A stretch of 64,000 nt of DNA from Selaginella moellendorffii (Eukaryota; Streptophyta; Lycopodiopsida; Selaginellales; Selaginellaceae). The position numbers and the translations under genes were made by a program. Below are positions 22,640-35,486 of the stretch, piece by piece (the first letter of the stretch is position 1; each line of letters opens with the position of its first letter). The notes below the pieces were generated by a model. It was not told the DNA's origin, did not search any database, and saw nothing but the letters and a program-made list of their open reading frames with translations. The DNA is taken from the NCBI RefSeq assembly GCF_000143415.4, contig NW_003314317.1:875183-939182 (forward strand), given 5' to 3'.

Positions 22640-25180
22640 TTTCAGGTGCCAAGCAAGAGGGCAAATCAATGGTGAAGGTTAGCAACTAATTGTGGCATCT
22701 GTGGAGTGGTGGAGCTGGAGCAAGCTTTCAATGCAGCTAGAACCATCAGAGAGTTGCTTTAGTCCTTGTTCTTCCACAAGAGAGAACAAGCTTCAAGGCA
22801 AGTTCTTCCTTGTGGTTCTCTTGAGTATCCCATCAGCAAGGGAGTCCACAAGACAGCACTGTAATATCTTATCCTGATAAGAGTTTTGCAAGATGGTTCC
22901 ACACTTGCAATATGTACCATTAACCAAGACATTCCTCAAAGCTATAGCTTACAAACCTGATTTGAAACTTTGATGACCTTCCCATTGAGCTCCTCGCCTT
23001 CTTCTCAAGCTACCAAGTCCAAGCAAGACTTGAAAGCAGCAATTGTAGGTTGTATTGTCTGCTACACAGCCCATAAGACAGGAATTTAACACGTGTTTAG
23101 GGTGCACTTGCAAATGAGAGGTGCTCACTTCCTCCACTGCAGATCTACCCATTTATGTTCATAGGTGTTTGCATGACTATGGCCGCTTACAGACTCTCTT
23201 CATTTCACATACTGTTTTCAAAGCCCTTACAAGGTTGGAAGTCATGAATGGCAATGTATTGTTCATGAATGGCCATTGCTTTGTGCATATCTAGGAGGCT
23301 TTCAAGGTTAATAGAGCTAGAGCTCACAGAGGTGGGCTCCTCAATAAGAGAACAATCAAGCATTACAATCTTCACATGCAAATTTCTGCATTTTAGACTT
23401 ATTAAGAGGTCCATTTAGCCTAGTATTATTCAAGCCAAAGACATTTAACTTTGTATTGCAAAACGCTTTAATTGATTGAAAAAAAGGATGCATTTTTATT
23501 TATGAGCCTTTCCCTTTATATTTAAACTCACTCTTATTTATAAACCTTTTCCCTCTATATTTAAATTCTCATCTCTCAAGTCGTTCTATTTAATTGTTTA
23601 TAACCTAGATAATTTCAAAGACAAATGATCACATGTCCTTAAGGAGGTATCTTGCATTTAGCATTGAATTCACACTTTCAACAATCAAAATTGTCTATGG
23701 AATTTCATTTAATTACCAATTTATGCTTACCATCATTTATGGGCTGCGGTGTTGTGGGGTCCTTGGAGGAGGCAAAAGGTGAGGCAAGTTGTGTAGTGGT
23801 GGCCACCAAAAGAGTAGGTTCTTGCGCTTGACAAAGTGAGGGCTTCTATGGCTAATGCATCACTAGCTAATGCCTTTGCTTCTGGAATTTATCAACACTT
23901 TGGCATTTCTCTAGAGCTCAAAGTTATTTTAGGTGCTATTTTTGTAATTTGTCAATGAACATCTGTAACTTTTGATTCGTGCTAGAAATTCCTTAGAAAG
24001 ATTAAAGTGTGGGAATGAGAGCTCTTGGAAGTGAACAACCCTCAATAATGAAAACAAAGAGTGTTGGTAAGGCCAACCACCTGCCAGATTCTGCAACGTA
24101 TAAATGTGGTGACGAGTGTTTTGTGAGATTATAAGGATTGAAAGCAAGGATCAAAAGCATACATAGTTTGTAGGGCTTGCCTTCACTGACACTTACCGAC
24201 ATGCCGTGGACTGCATTTGTAGGGCTTGACTTCACCAAAGTGGGCTTTAAATTGACTGTTAGCATTGAAAGAGCCACTTTGTACTCACAATTTTCCAATC
24301 TGCTGGCTTGGAAACCAAAATCCATTGACTCAGAGTCCATTCCAAGAAGAAGCATGTGGACCTGATAATTATTCAGGTCTAATTCTGCTCGGTTTTATTT
24401 TGCTAATGCTGAAACTATTCCTGAGCCACAGTCAGTTGATGAAGCTGCTGACTTTCCTAAGCGGCCTGTGCACAAGCTGAAAAAGTGGACGACCAGAATG
24501 GGAATATCCAATAATAGTGCGTCCAGAAGTATCACTTTGAGCTCGCTGCTGATCCTTACAACATGGTGGGCAGTAGCAGATGTTCCAGCGCTCCCACCAC
24601 CACCACTTATAAATCTGCCTCCCCCACCTATTCCACCCCAGGATGATGGCGATTGGAGGAAATATGTCTTCAAGCACATGCCTTTATGCCTCTCCATAAG
24701 GACATGCCTTCATGTCCTCTCCATCTGGGACAGAAGAGTAAGTGTATCAGACTTGTGAATAGTACACCATGCTTGCGATCTCCAGCTATCAATCACTAGA
24801 GATTGTTGCATGTTCTCAGTCATGGCGGGCAGCAACAGTGGCACCATTGTGGAGCAAGAGTCTTATCTGTGTCTACAAAGGAGAATTCCACACATGTGAA
24901 TTTCATGTTTATGCGAGACAATTGTGATGTTATTGTTACAGGCACTGAGTGCTGCTAGATTGGAAAATTCAAAACAAGCAAGCCTTATTCACAATTGGGA
25001 TTGGTCTTGGTGAACAATATATTCATCTTCTTCATTGTGCCAAGAGTTCTAGTGAAAGCAAACATCATCACTATCGTTTTCCAAAGCATGCAGATGAGCA
25101 CTATTTTGTCACTTTTCTTGCAAGGTTGATGTTTGTCTCATGAAGCACAAAGAGCAAAGTTTTCAAGCACTTTAAGGATT
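22640..25180 (+). pseudogene. Remains of the unrecognised gene, unit B
   Basis: Collinear with 12015-14830 and 30560-33000. The proline-rich block at about 24590-24640 and the preceding frame (D-F-P-K-R-P-V-H-K-L-K-K-W-T-T-R-M-G) are open over about 95 codons, but upstream blocks carry stops and a retroelement remnant sits inside (23387-23601). The unit ends abruptly near 25185, where the promoter of copy C begins; the minus arm of the inverted pair and the scrambled PPR seen in A and C are missing. Confidence 0.45.
23387..23601 (-). mobile_element. Decayed solo LTR of the TRIM family, unit B
   Basis: Base-by-base comparison with the TRIM LTR at 48586-48780 shows clear collinearity (the G-A-C-T-T...A-A-G-A-G-G...A-G-T-A-T-T-A-T-T-C-A-A stretch through the CTCTATATTT block). 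Most differences are C-to-T. The centre carries a roughly 40-bp internal duplication. No second LTR or primer site is left. The same insertion is in unit C and absent from A. Confidence 0.65.
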
Positions 25181-25256
25181 TTTGTACTTAGCGCTGGAAA
25201 TATTTACCGACCACCCTTAAACTTGCCACGTGGCCCGGCGCAACGGCAGCCGTCGG
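25181..25256 (+). promoter_or_regulatory. Upstream region of copy C with G-box
   Basis: GCCACGTGGC lies at 25225-25234. Only about 70 bp of the shared upstream region are kept; beyond about 25185 the DNA is the cut-off end of unit B. The ATG used by B and D is destroyed here, so the start moves upstream to 25257, inside what is 5' UTR in the other copies. Confidence 0.5.
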
Positions 25257-28023
25257 ATGTTACCCTCCAATAGGGCTAGTTCTTTCAGTAGAAGCGGCAT
25301 CGTCTTCCGTGGCGACGACTCTCCTTTCCAGGGGCTTGAGCGTTCCATCAAGGCTGTGGAAGCTGAAATCGAAGGAATGGAGAAACAACTGGCTAGCGAG
25401 CAAGATCCGGTAGAGAGGCAGAAGAAGAAGCAGCAGCTGGAGCAGCAGGAGGGGGAGCGGCTGCGGGAGGAGAAGCTCCTCCTACTTAAATCTAATAGTA
25501 AGCCTTTTCCCGTATCATGCTATGCGGATCTGAGACATTTGATTCACTTGTAGTGCCCCACGGAATCGGCGGATCTGGTATGCAATTTGTTTCCGCTTGC
25601 CCCAAATTTCCTTCTTCGTCATTCTCACTGTATGCCCCAGAATTGTGCTGAGGCATTTGTTCGTTTTGGATCTGGAGTTGGGCGTCCCTGCGTCTTTTGT
25701 GTTTTGGTGACGAGATGTTGTGTCGTGGCTAGCAATGTCGTTGTGTCATGTTTGCTATGGCGTTTCTATCCCCTTACTTTTTTTTATCGTCTTTCTTTTG
25801 CTGCCTGGACCCTTTAGCAGCCATTTCGAGTCGTGGCTGGCTATGTAGATCTGGTTGATCTGTAGTTGGCGTCCCTGCGTCTTTTGTGTGTTGCGTTTAC
25901 TTATGATGACGAGATCGTTGTGCGTGTAATGGTCTGACAAGCTCTTTTCTTTTGTTACTGCGCATCTAGCTGGTTTTTTTCTTTTTCACATCTTATTTTC
26001 CGGCTTTGAGCAGTTTTTTCTCTTTGCAGACGCAACCAGGTATAACTACGAGCTTCCGACGTCTTTAGAAGCGGGTGACATGTTCCACTTCTGCCCAGTG
26101 GTCTTCCGTAAGGATTTCTATTATGTTCAGCAGGTGTGGAAACCATTTTACACACAGATGAGCAAGGTTACCCAAGGGCACGTTAGCGTGGTACACGTCT
26201 CCGGCAACCCCGGCATAGGCAAGTCCCATTTTCTGGTTTACGTGCTCCTTAATCTACTGAAGGAAGGGAAGACCGTCCAGGTGGAGCTCGTTAAGGAGAA
26301 AACTATGGATTATTATGCTTTCTATCCAGACGGGACATACCAGACTCTTGACGGGTTTAACAGGTCGCTGCAAGGGGAGATCCTACTGACTGATCAGAGG
26401 TTTGCTGGTCACTATGGGCGAATTACGTATATCTTTGCATCTCCCAATAGAGACAACTGGGTGGGTGCGTGGAAGAACATAACCTCGAGCCGCTTCCAAC
26501 AGCTTTTCATGCCGCCTTGGTCCTTTGAGGAACTAGAAAATCTTTTCTACCGGTACGCGTATCTGGAGGAGAACAGGTTCTCAGATCCTCGAACGGAGTT
26601 TCGTGTGAGAAATCTACTATTTGGTCCTATACCCAGGTGGTACTTCTTCCCCCTGGTGAACGGATATCAGGAGATATTAAAGAATGTGGAAGGGATGGTT
26701 GGGGAAGGGGTGCTTCAGGTGCAGGACTTGAGAGGTGCTGGTGGCAAGGAAGAATATTCATATACGGTGTTCACAATGTGGCCAAGTGCAGATTTTTTGT
26801 CTATTCAATCAATCAGGCCCATCTCCCAGTGGGTTTCACAAAGCATTGCTGAGGTGGCTGCTTACAGGAAGCTCAAGGGGTTTGAGACCTTTGTCTTGGA
26901 TGCTGAGAGTGACCTGGCATTGAAAGTCGCTGCTGGGAATCTGTTTGAACGTTATGCGCATGAACGGCTTGCACAGGGGGGGACGTTCAAAGCCGTGGAA
27001 GATGGATCTGATGTGGTGTTGCAAACTCGTCGGATCAAGTATTTTTCTGGTTTGACAGTGTCGGCAGACCCCGAGTGGAGGAAGGACACAAGTTCCTATT
27101 GGGTGCCTAGGAACCAGAACTTCCCCATCGTCGACAGTATAATGCCGAACCATATGATCCAAGTGTCCTTGGCGAAGTCCAGGAAGCCCATGGATCGGGC
27201 TGTCTTCTCCAGACTGCGGTCGGATTTAAACCAGGTAGGTGCAATATCTTTATTATGTTTGACACTAAACTCCTAACCGATGCAGGACGCTTATATGGTG
27301 CTGGTGAAACCTGAGGGTGATAGAAGAAGTGCCCCGGTTATTAAATTTCGAAGTTCAAACGAGCAGAAGATGCTGTCTGATGAAGACAAGCAACTGGTCT
27401 TAGCTGGTGATTTGAGGTATTGCCAGATCCAGGCATTATGCAAGAAGTATGGAATTCGTGCAAACCAGCACAAGGAGGTGATGCTCAAGGAACTCAAGGA
27501 ACTTGTGGCTCTTGCCAATGTCCAAGATGGTGGCAGCCTGCAAGAGGAGCAACTAAAGCTGATTGTGAAGACTATTGCATTGCGGAGTGGCTTCTCGGTG
27601 AATTCAGGTTGGCACTATCTGACTCTCGAAGAGCTTTTCACCTCTGTGAAGAACGACATCCATTATGGCGATTATGAACCTTTTTTTGCGCTAGAAGATG
27701 ATGCTGTTGAAGACAATGGATATGCAACGATGGATAATTGGGACATAAAGCTTGGCTTCCATGGGCGTAAGATAAAAAAATGTGTTTCATTTATAATCTC
27801 TGATCAATGTCGAATAATCACAGGTGGAACTACATCCGGGTTTGAATCTGAGATCGTGTACACTGCTCTAATGGAGGAGACCCAAGTGACCTTGAAGTTG
27901 GCGCATCTGGATGGTACTCTAGCTGGAAAGCAGGTGAGGGTGAAGGTAGAAGGTCACGAGGGTAGACTGTTGATCTGGAAGTCCTATCAGCCATGTGAAG
28001 GATGTGAGGTCCTCCTTGTATGA
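25257..28023 (+). CDS. Crinkler/RHS-type NTPase-nuclease with SAP-like motif, copy C
   Basis: Exons 25257-25497, 25554-25577, 26030-27234, 27286-27766 and 27824-28023, all in phase, give 716 aa with no internal stop. The usual start (ATGGCATCGTC) is lost by a small deletion. The ATG at 25257, in frame with the coiled coil, supplies a new N-terminus of about 21 residues (M-L-P-S-N-R-A-S-S-F-S-R-S-G...) made from former 5' UTR. That start is inferred. The last base of exon 1 is A rather than G and the first acceptor reads TTGTAG; both still obey GT-AG. The Walker A box, M-P-P-W-S-F-E-E-L, F-G-P-I-P-R-W, the nuclease E, V-D-S and I-Q-V-S residues and the SAP-like helices are all kept. It is closest to copy B, from which it differs by few substitutions. 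Expression is not shown. Confidence 0.72.
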
Positions 28024-30559
28024 GTGAGAGATCTTCTAGTGTACCCATATTTCATATATAGATACATGATCCCCTTTATATGTTGTTGTTTTCCCTTGCA
28101 TTCACTTCGTAGATCACTTTCCTCTAGTAATATTTCCTTTCTTTAATCAGCTCAATACAGTAAGCATCTCCATGGCATCTCCAAATGCTTCAAGTGTTGA
28201 AGCAATGATGAAAGCAGGGAATGGGGTATGGGGAGTGAGAGCCATAGTCGTGGCCTGGTTCTGAGTACCCATCGTGGCGCATTTGGGTCTTGAGTTGCTT
28301 GGCTTGAAACTGTTGGAACAAGTACAGACTGGAGTCAAACAGACACCCCGGTCAACTATTCCCAAAGGGTAAGTCAACCAAGGAGGCCAGGTTAAGCAGG
28401 CAGCGAATTTAGTTAGCAATCTCCTTATTACAAACCTACTAATTTGTACCACACAAGGTAAGGGATTTGCTGAATGCAAGTAGGTGTCAGTGGCTTATTG
28501 CTCCAAAGTCAAAATGGTTACAAGTACATTGTAGGGGGGAAATAGGTAGCATAGAACTCCACCCATTTGGATATGTGAATAGATTTATTCAAGATTTGGA
28601 ATACATAAATGATAGTTTCCATAAAAGCAAGAAGGTTCCTTCAGAACTGGTGGGTCAAGGAATTGACACAGGATACAAAAGTGGAGAACTTGTTATTGAA
28701 AAAGAATGCACAAAAAAGTATAAGTCCAATTTAAGTGTATTGTGGATGCATATGGCTGAATTGAGGTATGACACACACCAATTCGAGGTACTTTGCCACT
28801 AATAGCATGTTGAAACCATGCAACGTGTCTAACAAGTCACCCATTCCCCTTGTCAATAGCAAACTTGTTGTGGATAGGCTATGGAGAAGTTTGGTTGGCA
28901 ATGATGCCGTTCCTGTCAACCACAAAGCTAAACTCTTTTAACTGTTAAATTATGCATTAGGTAAGAGATGAAGGGTTTAGGCATTTCCAAGATCTAAAGC
29001 AATAAAACAATATCTTCTAGAACCTTTATATCTTGGCTGCGTATGAATGATGCCTAAAAGTCTCTGCCTAACTACAAATATAGTTTATTATATAGAATTT
29101 GAAATTTAATTATTTTATGCCTATATCAAAATTATTAAGTAATTCTTTGCTAATATATAAATTATTAGTAATTATTTTTAGTAATTCTGCTTTTCATTTT
29201 GCTTCAGGATTGTAATATATTAGTTTTCTTGAAATATTAATATTCTAAGTTTATTTATATCCAAGTAAAAACATACTTTATATGTAGCTATAACAAGCAA
29301 TTTGTGCTTGCAATACCTAGAGTGGGCAGCCCAGCAATAAAATGTTTTGTTTTATATAGCAATATACTCTTTAAATATTTTTTATTAAAATTTAATGTTA
29401 TTAATTTATTTTAATAGTATTTAAAAATATAATAAGAAAATATTCTATACAGATGGCCTATTTAGATATCACTGGAACATATGGAAGCCAACATCAAGTG
29501 ATGGTATATCAAGAATATTACCACTCAATTGACTAAATCTGACTTTGCTATAGTTTTGTGAGTGTGTAGGCATGATTAAAGCTGTGAATAAAAACGAATT
29601 AAACAGCTTTAACAATAAGAGTATATATATTATATTTTTATAGGTAGTCTTAGTTTTTTACAATTTAACTCCTTATCAAAATTATTTGATCCATGTAGCA
29701 TACAACAATGCTTGAGTTTCTTAATAGTAGTGTTGTTCTTATTTAATAATTTAATTGATCAAATGGAAGTATATAATTATAAATATGTATATAATTTATA
29801 AAAAAATATTAATCTTATTGAATATCAACCATTAGATGGTACTAGAATCATACTAGAAAGTGTTTAGGAAATTTTATAAATTATGACAGGTAGATGGTAG
29901 AATATCCTAGAATATACAAGCATATTCTAGACATATTCACTACTACCCACAAAAACAAGATAATGTATACAGTATTTGATTAAACAGTAATATGTTTAAA
30001 CATTTTTTCTAGCTACTATTAGTTAATACTATGGAATATAAGATTTGAATTTACAGTCTATATATCATATATATTTATAAAAACATTTCTTTCTGGGTAT
30101 AAATAAATAAGTAAAAATTATTTTTAGTCAATATTCTCTTACTTTTTTGATAGAATATTAATATAAATTTATTCCTGTAAAACATAATTTAGAGAAAAAA
30201 GTAAAAATAGAATTTCTAATATTGTATTTTTCTAAATATATTCATATTTCTAAACAATAATTAAGAAATATTTATTCTTATTTATATATTCATCTTATCA
30301 ATTTAACAAGAGCAAACATATTTATATAAAATCACAAATTTTTATATTCATAATAGTAAAGTGATAAAAGGCCGAAAGCTTGCGGCTGTCTGAGTGCAAT
30401 AATACTAAAGTGATAAAGGCCAGAAGCTTGTGGCTGTTTGATTGCAAGCCCTAGGCCCAATTTGTATTGTTTCAGCAAAACTTTTGTGGATGTTTGATTG
30501 GTCAATGGAAAGCTGGCTGCATGCGATAATACAAATATTTGACATATGTCCATTTGTGT
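28024..30559. other. 3' flank of copy C, AT-rich
   Basis: Near-identical to 20089-22639 with small indels. No gene called. Confidence 0.6.
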
Positions 30560-33180
30560 TTGCAGATGCCAAGCAAGAGGGCAAATCAATGGTGAAGGTT
30601 AGCAACTAATTGTGGCATCCGTGGAGTGGTGGAGCTGGAGCAAGCTTTCAATGCAGCTAGAACCATCAGAGAGTTGCTTTAGTCCTTGTTCTTCCACAAG
30701 AAAGAACAAGCTTCAAGGCAAGTTCTTCCTTGTGGTTCTCTTGAGTACCCCATCAGCAAGGGAGTCCACAAGACAGCACTGTAATATCTTATCCTGATAA
30801 GAGTTTTGCAAGATGGTTCCACACTTGCAATATGTACCATTAACCAAGACATTCCTCAAAGCTATAGCTTACAAACCTGATTTGAAACTTTGATGACCTT
30901 CCCATTGAGCTTCTCGCCTTCTTCTCAAGCTACCAAGTCCAAGCCAGACTTGAAAGCAGCAATTGTAGGTTGTATTGTCTGCTCATTTATGTTCATAGGT
31001 GTTTGCATGACTATGGCCACTTACAGACTCTCTTCATTTCACATACTGTTTTCAAGGCCTTTACAAGGTTGGAAGTCATGAATGGCAACGTATTGTTCAT
31101 GAATGGCCATTGCTTTGTGCATATCTAGGAGGCTTTCAAGGTTAATAGAGCTAGAGCTCACAGAGGTGGGCTCCTCAATAAGAGAACAATCAAGCAAATT
31201 TCTTCACATGCAAATTTCTGCATTTTAGACTTATTAAGAGGTCCATTTAGCCTAGTATTATTCAAGTCTAAAGACATTTAACTTTGTATCCCAAAACACT
31301 TTAATTGATTGAAAAAAAGGATGTATTTTTATTTATGAGCCTTTCCTTTTATATTTAAATTCACTCTTATTCATAAACATTTTCCCTCTATATTTAAATT
31401 CTATAGATCATCTCTCAAGTTGTTCTATTTAATTGTTTATAACCTAGATAATTTCAAAGACAAATGATCACATGTCCTTAAGGAGTTATCTTGCATTTAG
31501 CATTGACTTCACACTTTCAACAATCAAAATTGTCTATGGAATTTCATTTAATTACCAATTTATGCTTACCATCATTTATGGGCTGCAGTGTTGTGGGTCC
31601 TTGGAGGAGGCGAAAGGTGAGGCAAGTTGTGTAGTGGTGGCCACCAAGAGAGTAGGTTCTTGCGCTTGACAAAGTGAGGGCTTCTATGGCTAATGCATCA
31701 CTAGCTAATGCCTTTGCTTCTGGAATTGATCAACACTTTGGCATTTCTCCAGAGCTCAATGACTATGAAGTTATTTTAGGTGCTATTTTTGTAATTTAGC
31801 AATGAACATCTGTAACTTTTGATTCGTGCTAGAAATTCCTTAGAAAGATTAAAGTGTGGGAATGAGAGCTCTTGGAAGTGAACAACCCTCAATAATGAAA
31901 ACAAAGAGTGTTGGTAGTGGAAGGCCAACCACCTGCCAGATTCTGCAACGTATAAATGTGGTGACAAGTGTTTTGTGAGATTATAAGGATTGAAAGAAAG
32001 GATCAAAAGCATACATAGTTTGTAGGGCTTGCCTTCACTGACACTTACCGACATGCCACGGACTGCATTTGTAGGGCTTGACTTCACCAAAGTGGGCTTT
32101 AAATTGACTGTTAGCATTGAAAGAGCCACTTTGTACTCACAATTTTCCGATCTGCTGACTTGGAAACCAAAATCCATAGACTCAGAGTCCATTCCAAGAA
32201 GAAGCACGTGGACCTGATAATTATTCAGGTCTAATTCTGCTCGGTTTTATTTTGCTAATGCTGAAACTATTCCTGAGCCACAGTCAGTTGATGAAGCTGC
32301 TGACTTTCCTAAGCGGCCTGTGCACAAGCTGAAAAAGTGGACGACTAGAATGGGAATGTCCAATAATAGTGCATCCAGAAGTATCACTTTGAGCTCGCTG
32401 CTGATCCTTACAACATGGTGGGCAGTAGCAGATGTTCCAGCGCTCCCACCACCACCACTTATAAATCTGCCTCCCCCACCTATTCCACCCCAGGATGATG
32501 GCGATTGGAGGAAATATGTCTTCAAGCACATGCCTTTATGCCTCTCCATAAGGACATGCCTTCATGTCCTCTCCATCTGGGACAGAAGAGTAAGTGTATC
32601 AGACTTGTGAATGGTACACCATGCTTGCGATCTCCAGCTATCAATCACTAGAGATTGTTGCATGTTCTCAGTCATGGCGGGCAGCAACAGTGGCACCATT
32701 GTGGAGCAAGAGTCTTATCTGTGTCTACAAAGGAGAATTCCACACATGTGAATTTCATGTTTATGCGAGACAATTGTGATGTTATTGTTACAGGCACTGA
32801 GTGCTGCTAGATTGGAAAATTCAAAACAAGCAAGTTATATTCGTCTTATTCATTGTGCCAAGAGTTCTAGTGAAGGCAAGCATCATCACTATCCTTTTCC
32901 AAAGCATGCAGATGAGCACTATTTTGTCACTTTTCTTGCAAGGTTGATGTTTATCTCATGAAGCACAAAGAGCAAAGTTTTCCAGCACTTTAAGGATTTT
33001 TGTGCTAAAGTTAAGAAGCAAACTGGTCTGCACACTTTGGAAAAGGATAGCAATGATGTTTGCCTTCACTGGAAGTCTTGGCAGAATCAAGAAAAAGAAT
33101 ATACTACTCACCAAGATCAATCCCGATTATGGACAACTCCGCTTGTTTTGAATTTTCCAATCAGGAAGTTCAGCTGATCC
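30560..33180 (+). pseudogene. Remains of the unrecognised gene, unit C
   Basis: Third copy of the block at 12015 and 22640. Relative to B it lacks about 84 bp near 30983. A piece around 31669-31790 reads L-D-K-V-R-A-S-M-A-N-A-S-L-A-N-A-F-A-S-G-I-D... in one frame, the best protein-like stretch of the three copies, but it sits between stops. Family unknown. Confidence 0.45.
31219..31441 (-). mobile_element. Decayed solo LTR of the TRIM family, unit C
   Basis: Same insertion as at 23387-23601, with the same internal duplication. It keeps a few bases (CTATAGATCATCTCTC) that B has lost and that match the young TRIM LTR (CTATGGATCGTCTCTC). Confidence 0.65.
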
Positions 33181-33370
33181 GACAGCAGGTTCTGGCTCAG
33201 TGCCTGCAACAATAGCTCACATAGACATGACCTTCAACAGTGCTGCCCACCCTTGTACACAACGGCACCACTGCTGCTACTCGCAATGTGACTGCAAACA
33301 CGCAACAATCACCAGCGATTGATATGGTGCCGGAGATTGCAGGAAGCACAGTGTACCATTCATGGCTCTG
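32600..33370. repeat. Inverted pair of gene fragments, unit C
   Basis: Plus arm about 32600-32960, minus arm about 33010-33370; same design as 14140-15000. The minus arm is the less decayed copy in places, with a readable frame of about 60 codons. Confidence 0.6.
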
Positions 33371-33459
33371 ATTACTCATCTTGATGTGATCAACCCTAGG
33401 TACACACTAACTGCCTAGGAACTGAACCTGCCTCCATGGCATAGAGCCAGTGACTCATA

Positions 33460-34394
33460 CACTCGTAGAAGAGCTTCCGAACTGTGTTAGATTGGACAGC
33501 AGCCTCTTTTTTGAGAGCGAGGATGCATTTGTCGTGTCCATGGTGGAGAAACTTGATGGCTTCCAAGGCGATCAGGGAACTCAGAAAAACTTTGATCAAT
33601 CAATTTCTAACAGTATATATATCCGAGAGTAGCATATAGGATTCCGAGCGACGAAAGAGACACAATGCAGTGCTACTGGATAGATTTGCAAGCCATGTTG
33701 CCTCTGGGGTTTAAACTTTGGAAGCACTCAGCAAAGCTGTCCAGCACGAGGCCGTGTTCTTCGTATCCATCAGAAATGAAGATCTCACCACCTCAATGTC
33801 GCTGCCTAGAAAGAAATCTTCCACCTCTTGGAGCTGCCCCGAGCGAGACAAGAGATCGAGCATACACATGTAATGTTCTTTCACGTGCTTGATCGACGCA
33901 AAATGGTAACATCCATCACGGATAATCCCTCCGTGGCTATAGCAAAATCACAAAAGCAGGTAAAACTCCATCCAGTGACATCTCGAGGTAAAGCTCCAAA
34001 GTCAGTTACAAGCAATATATCCCAAGCATGGTCGCTGGAATTGGCGACCTCGATCAGGGCATCCTTGTGTGTGATTGCGGGCGTGGAGCGAGAATCCACA
34101 GTGGAGGCTGCGCTGGTCAATACGTACTGCAAGTGTGGCCAGTTAGTTCCAACCAGGGCCATCTTGGACAAAATGTACGAAAGGGATCTTCTCGCTTGAC
34201 AGCATATGCCCAGTCTTCATGCAGTGCTACGATGGATCTGAGACCGATCACGTCGCATTCGCTGGCGCCTTCCACACGTGCACGAGCATCTCACCCATTG
34301 CGACCGGGAAAATCATCCACGAAGGGCTGAGACTCACCGCTGCCGCCAGCGTTGTCAACGCGTTCTACGCGTCCATGATCGAGGTTCCATTTTA
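33460..34394. pseudogene. Scrambled PPR pseudogene, unit C
   Basis: Same mosaic of direct and reversed PPR pieces as 15105-15902, but longer where the unit A copy is deleted. For example 34090-34150 keeps the N-x-Y-C-K-C-G-Q-L-V region and 34330-34380 reaches further into the 5' half. Stops are in every frame. Confidence 0.72.
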
Positions 34395-35015
34395 AGTCAA
34401 ATGCTATTTGTATTGAAGGCATACGAGTTACCTACAACGTCGCTCAGTTTCTGTTCTAGAAAGACAAGCTTGCCCCACAACAGAGATGGTCTCAACAGCC
34501 CACTCCCGTGTTAGCTCCTCCCGGTCATCGTCATCGGGTGCAAAAACAGGCCGACCTCGGAGCTTCTCGTAAACCATTCTGCATTGCTCCGAGCCCGGAG
34601 GTAAGTCCTCGTCCTCGTACACCCTCACTGACGAGCTTCTTTGTCAGTACCTAAAACAAACGATCTCTCTCCAAACCATTCTTGTTCTTGAAACTCTGGT
34701 AGAATGTTGCATGTACAAGATCCATGTCAAGCACGACGTCGACGCGAAAAAACAGACCTGGAAACAGCTCCGTAAAGGGCTGGCATCTCATTGCTCTTGC
34801 TGAGGTAACTCATGACGAAATCTGTGCACCACAGGTCGCCCATCGACCAGAGCATGCGTTCGGTCCAAACGTTGCGCTCCAGGCCGAAAGAACTGCGGCA
34901 GTCTGCTTGTCCATAGCGAGCGGATTGGCAAAGTGCTAGGATGCGCTCTACAAACACGAAGTTCGTAAAATCTACGCATTACGATGGACAGCAAACTTGT
35001 CAACGACATGTCCAC
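34395..35015 (-). pseudogene. Unrecognised minus-strand gene remnant X, unit C copy
   Basis: Matches 15903-16504 but continues upstream past 34960, where the unit A copy was joined to PPR sequence. Frames on the minus strand: 34957-34727 (F-V-E-R-I-L-A-L-C-Q-S-A-R-Y-G...) and 34628-34428 (M-R-V-Y-E-D-E-D-L-P-P-G-S...). Frame shifts between blocks suggest either introns or decay. Family unknown. Confidence 0.4.
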
Positions 35016-35480
35016 GCCGTTACATTCTTTGAGGCCCTGCGATCAAGTGTGAGTGAAAACGTGGTTTGCGGTGAATGGAAGAGAGTAAAAGGCTACATAC
35101 CTGAAAACAAGTCGAGAATTTTAATGCCCTCACTATAGGCGCTAGCGCTGCCGACTTTGGATCTGCAATGCAATGTATAAGAAGTGGTGATCAAGCAGTG
35201 CAAACTTGTACATGCCGTGCATTATATATTTGTGAGGAACACGAGCAGTCGCAAGTATATGCTTGGATTAATCCGTGACCTGCAACATGGCGCTTGTTAT
35301 CATCGAAGCAGATGATCTACCTTCCGTCGCTGGCAGCACGGATGAGAAGGTCCTAAGCTTCGGGGTCTCGAGCGAAGCTGGTGAACGAAGCATTCAAAGA
35401 AAAGGTGAAGCGAGACGAAAGGAAAAACTTTAGGCCTCACTCACGCTTCCCTTGGAAACCAATCCGTCCGGCGATGATGT
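35016..35480. other. Intergenic or decayed coding DNA
   Basis: Moderate GC, no frame with recognisable motifs and no match to other parts of the window noticed. Confidence 0.4.
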
Positions 35481-35486
35481 CGTTCA

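Noticed and set aside
24468-24758. 96-codon proline-rich frame conserved in units B and C as a small gene
   Set aside because: Broken by an indel in unit A and without an own promoter; better read as one exon of the decayed gene.
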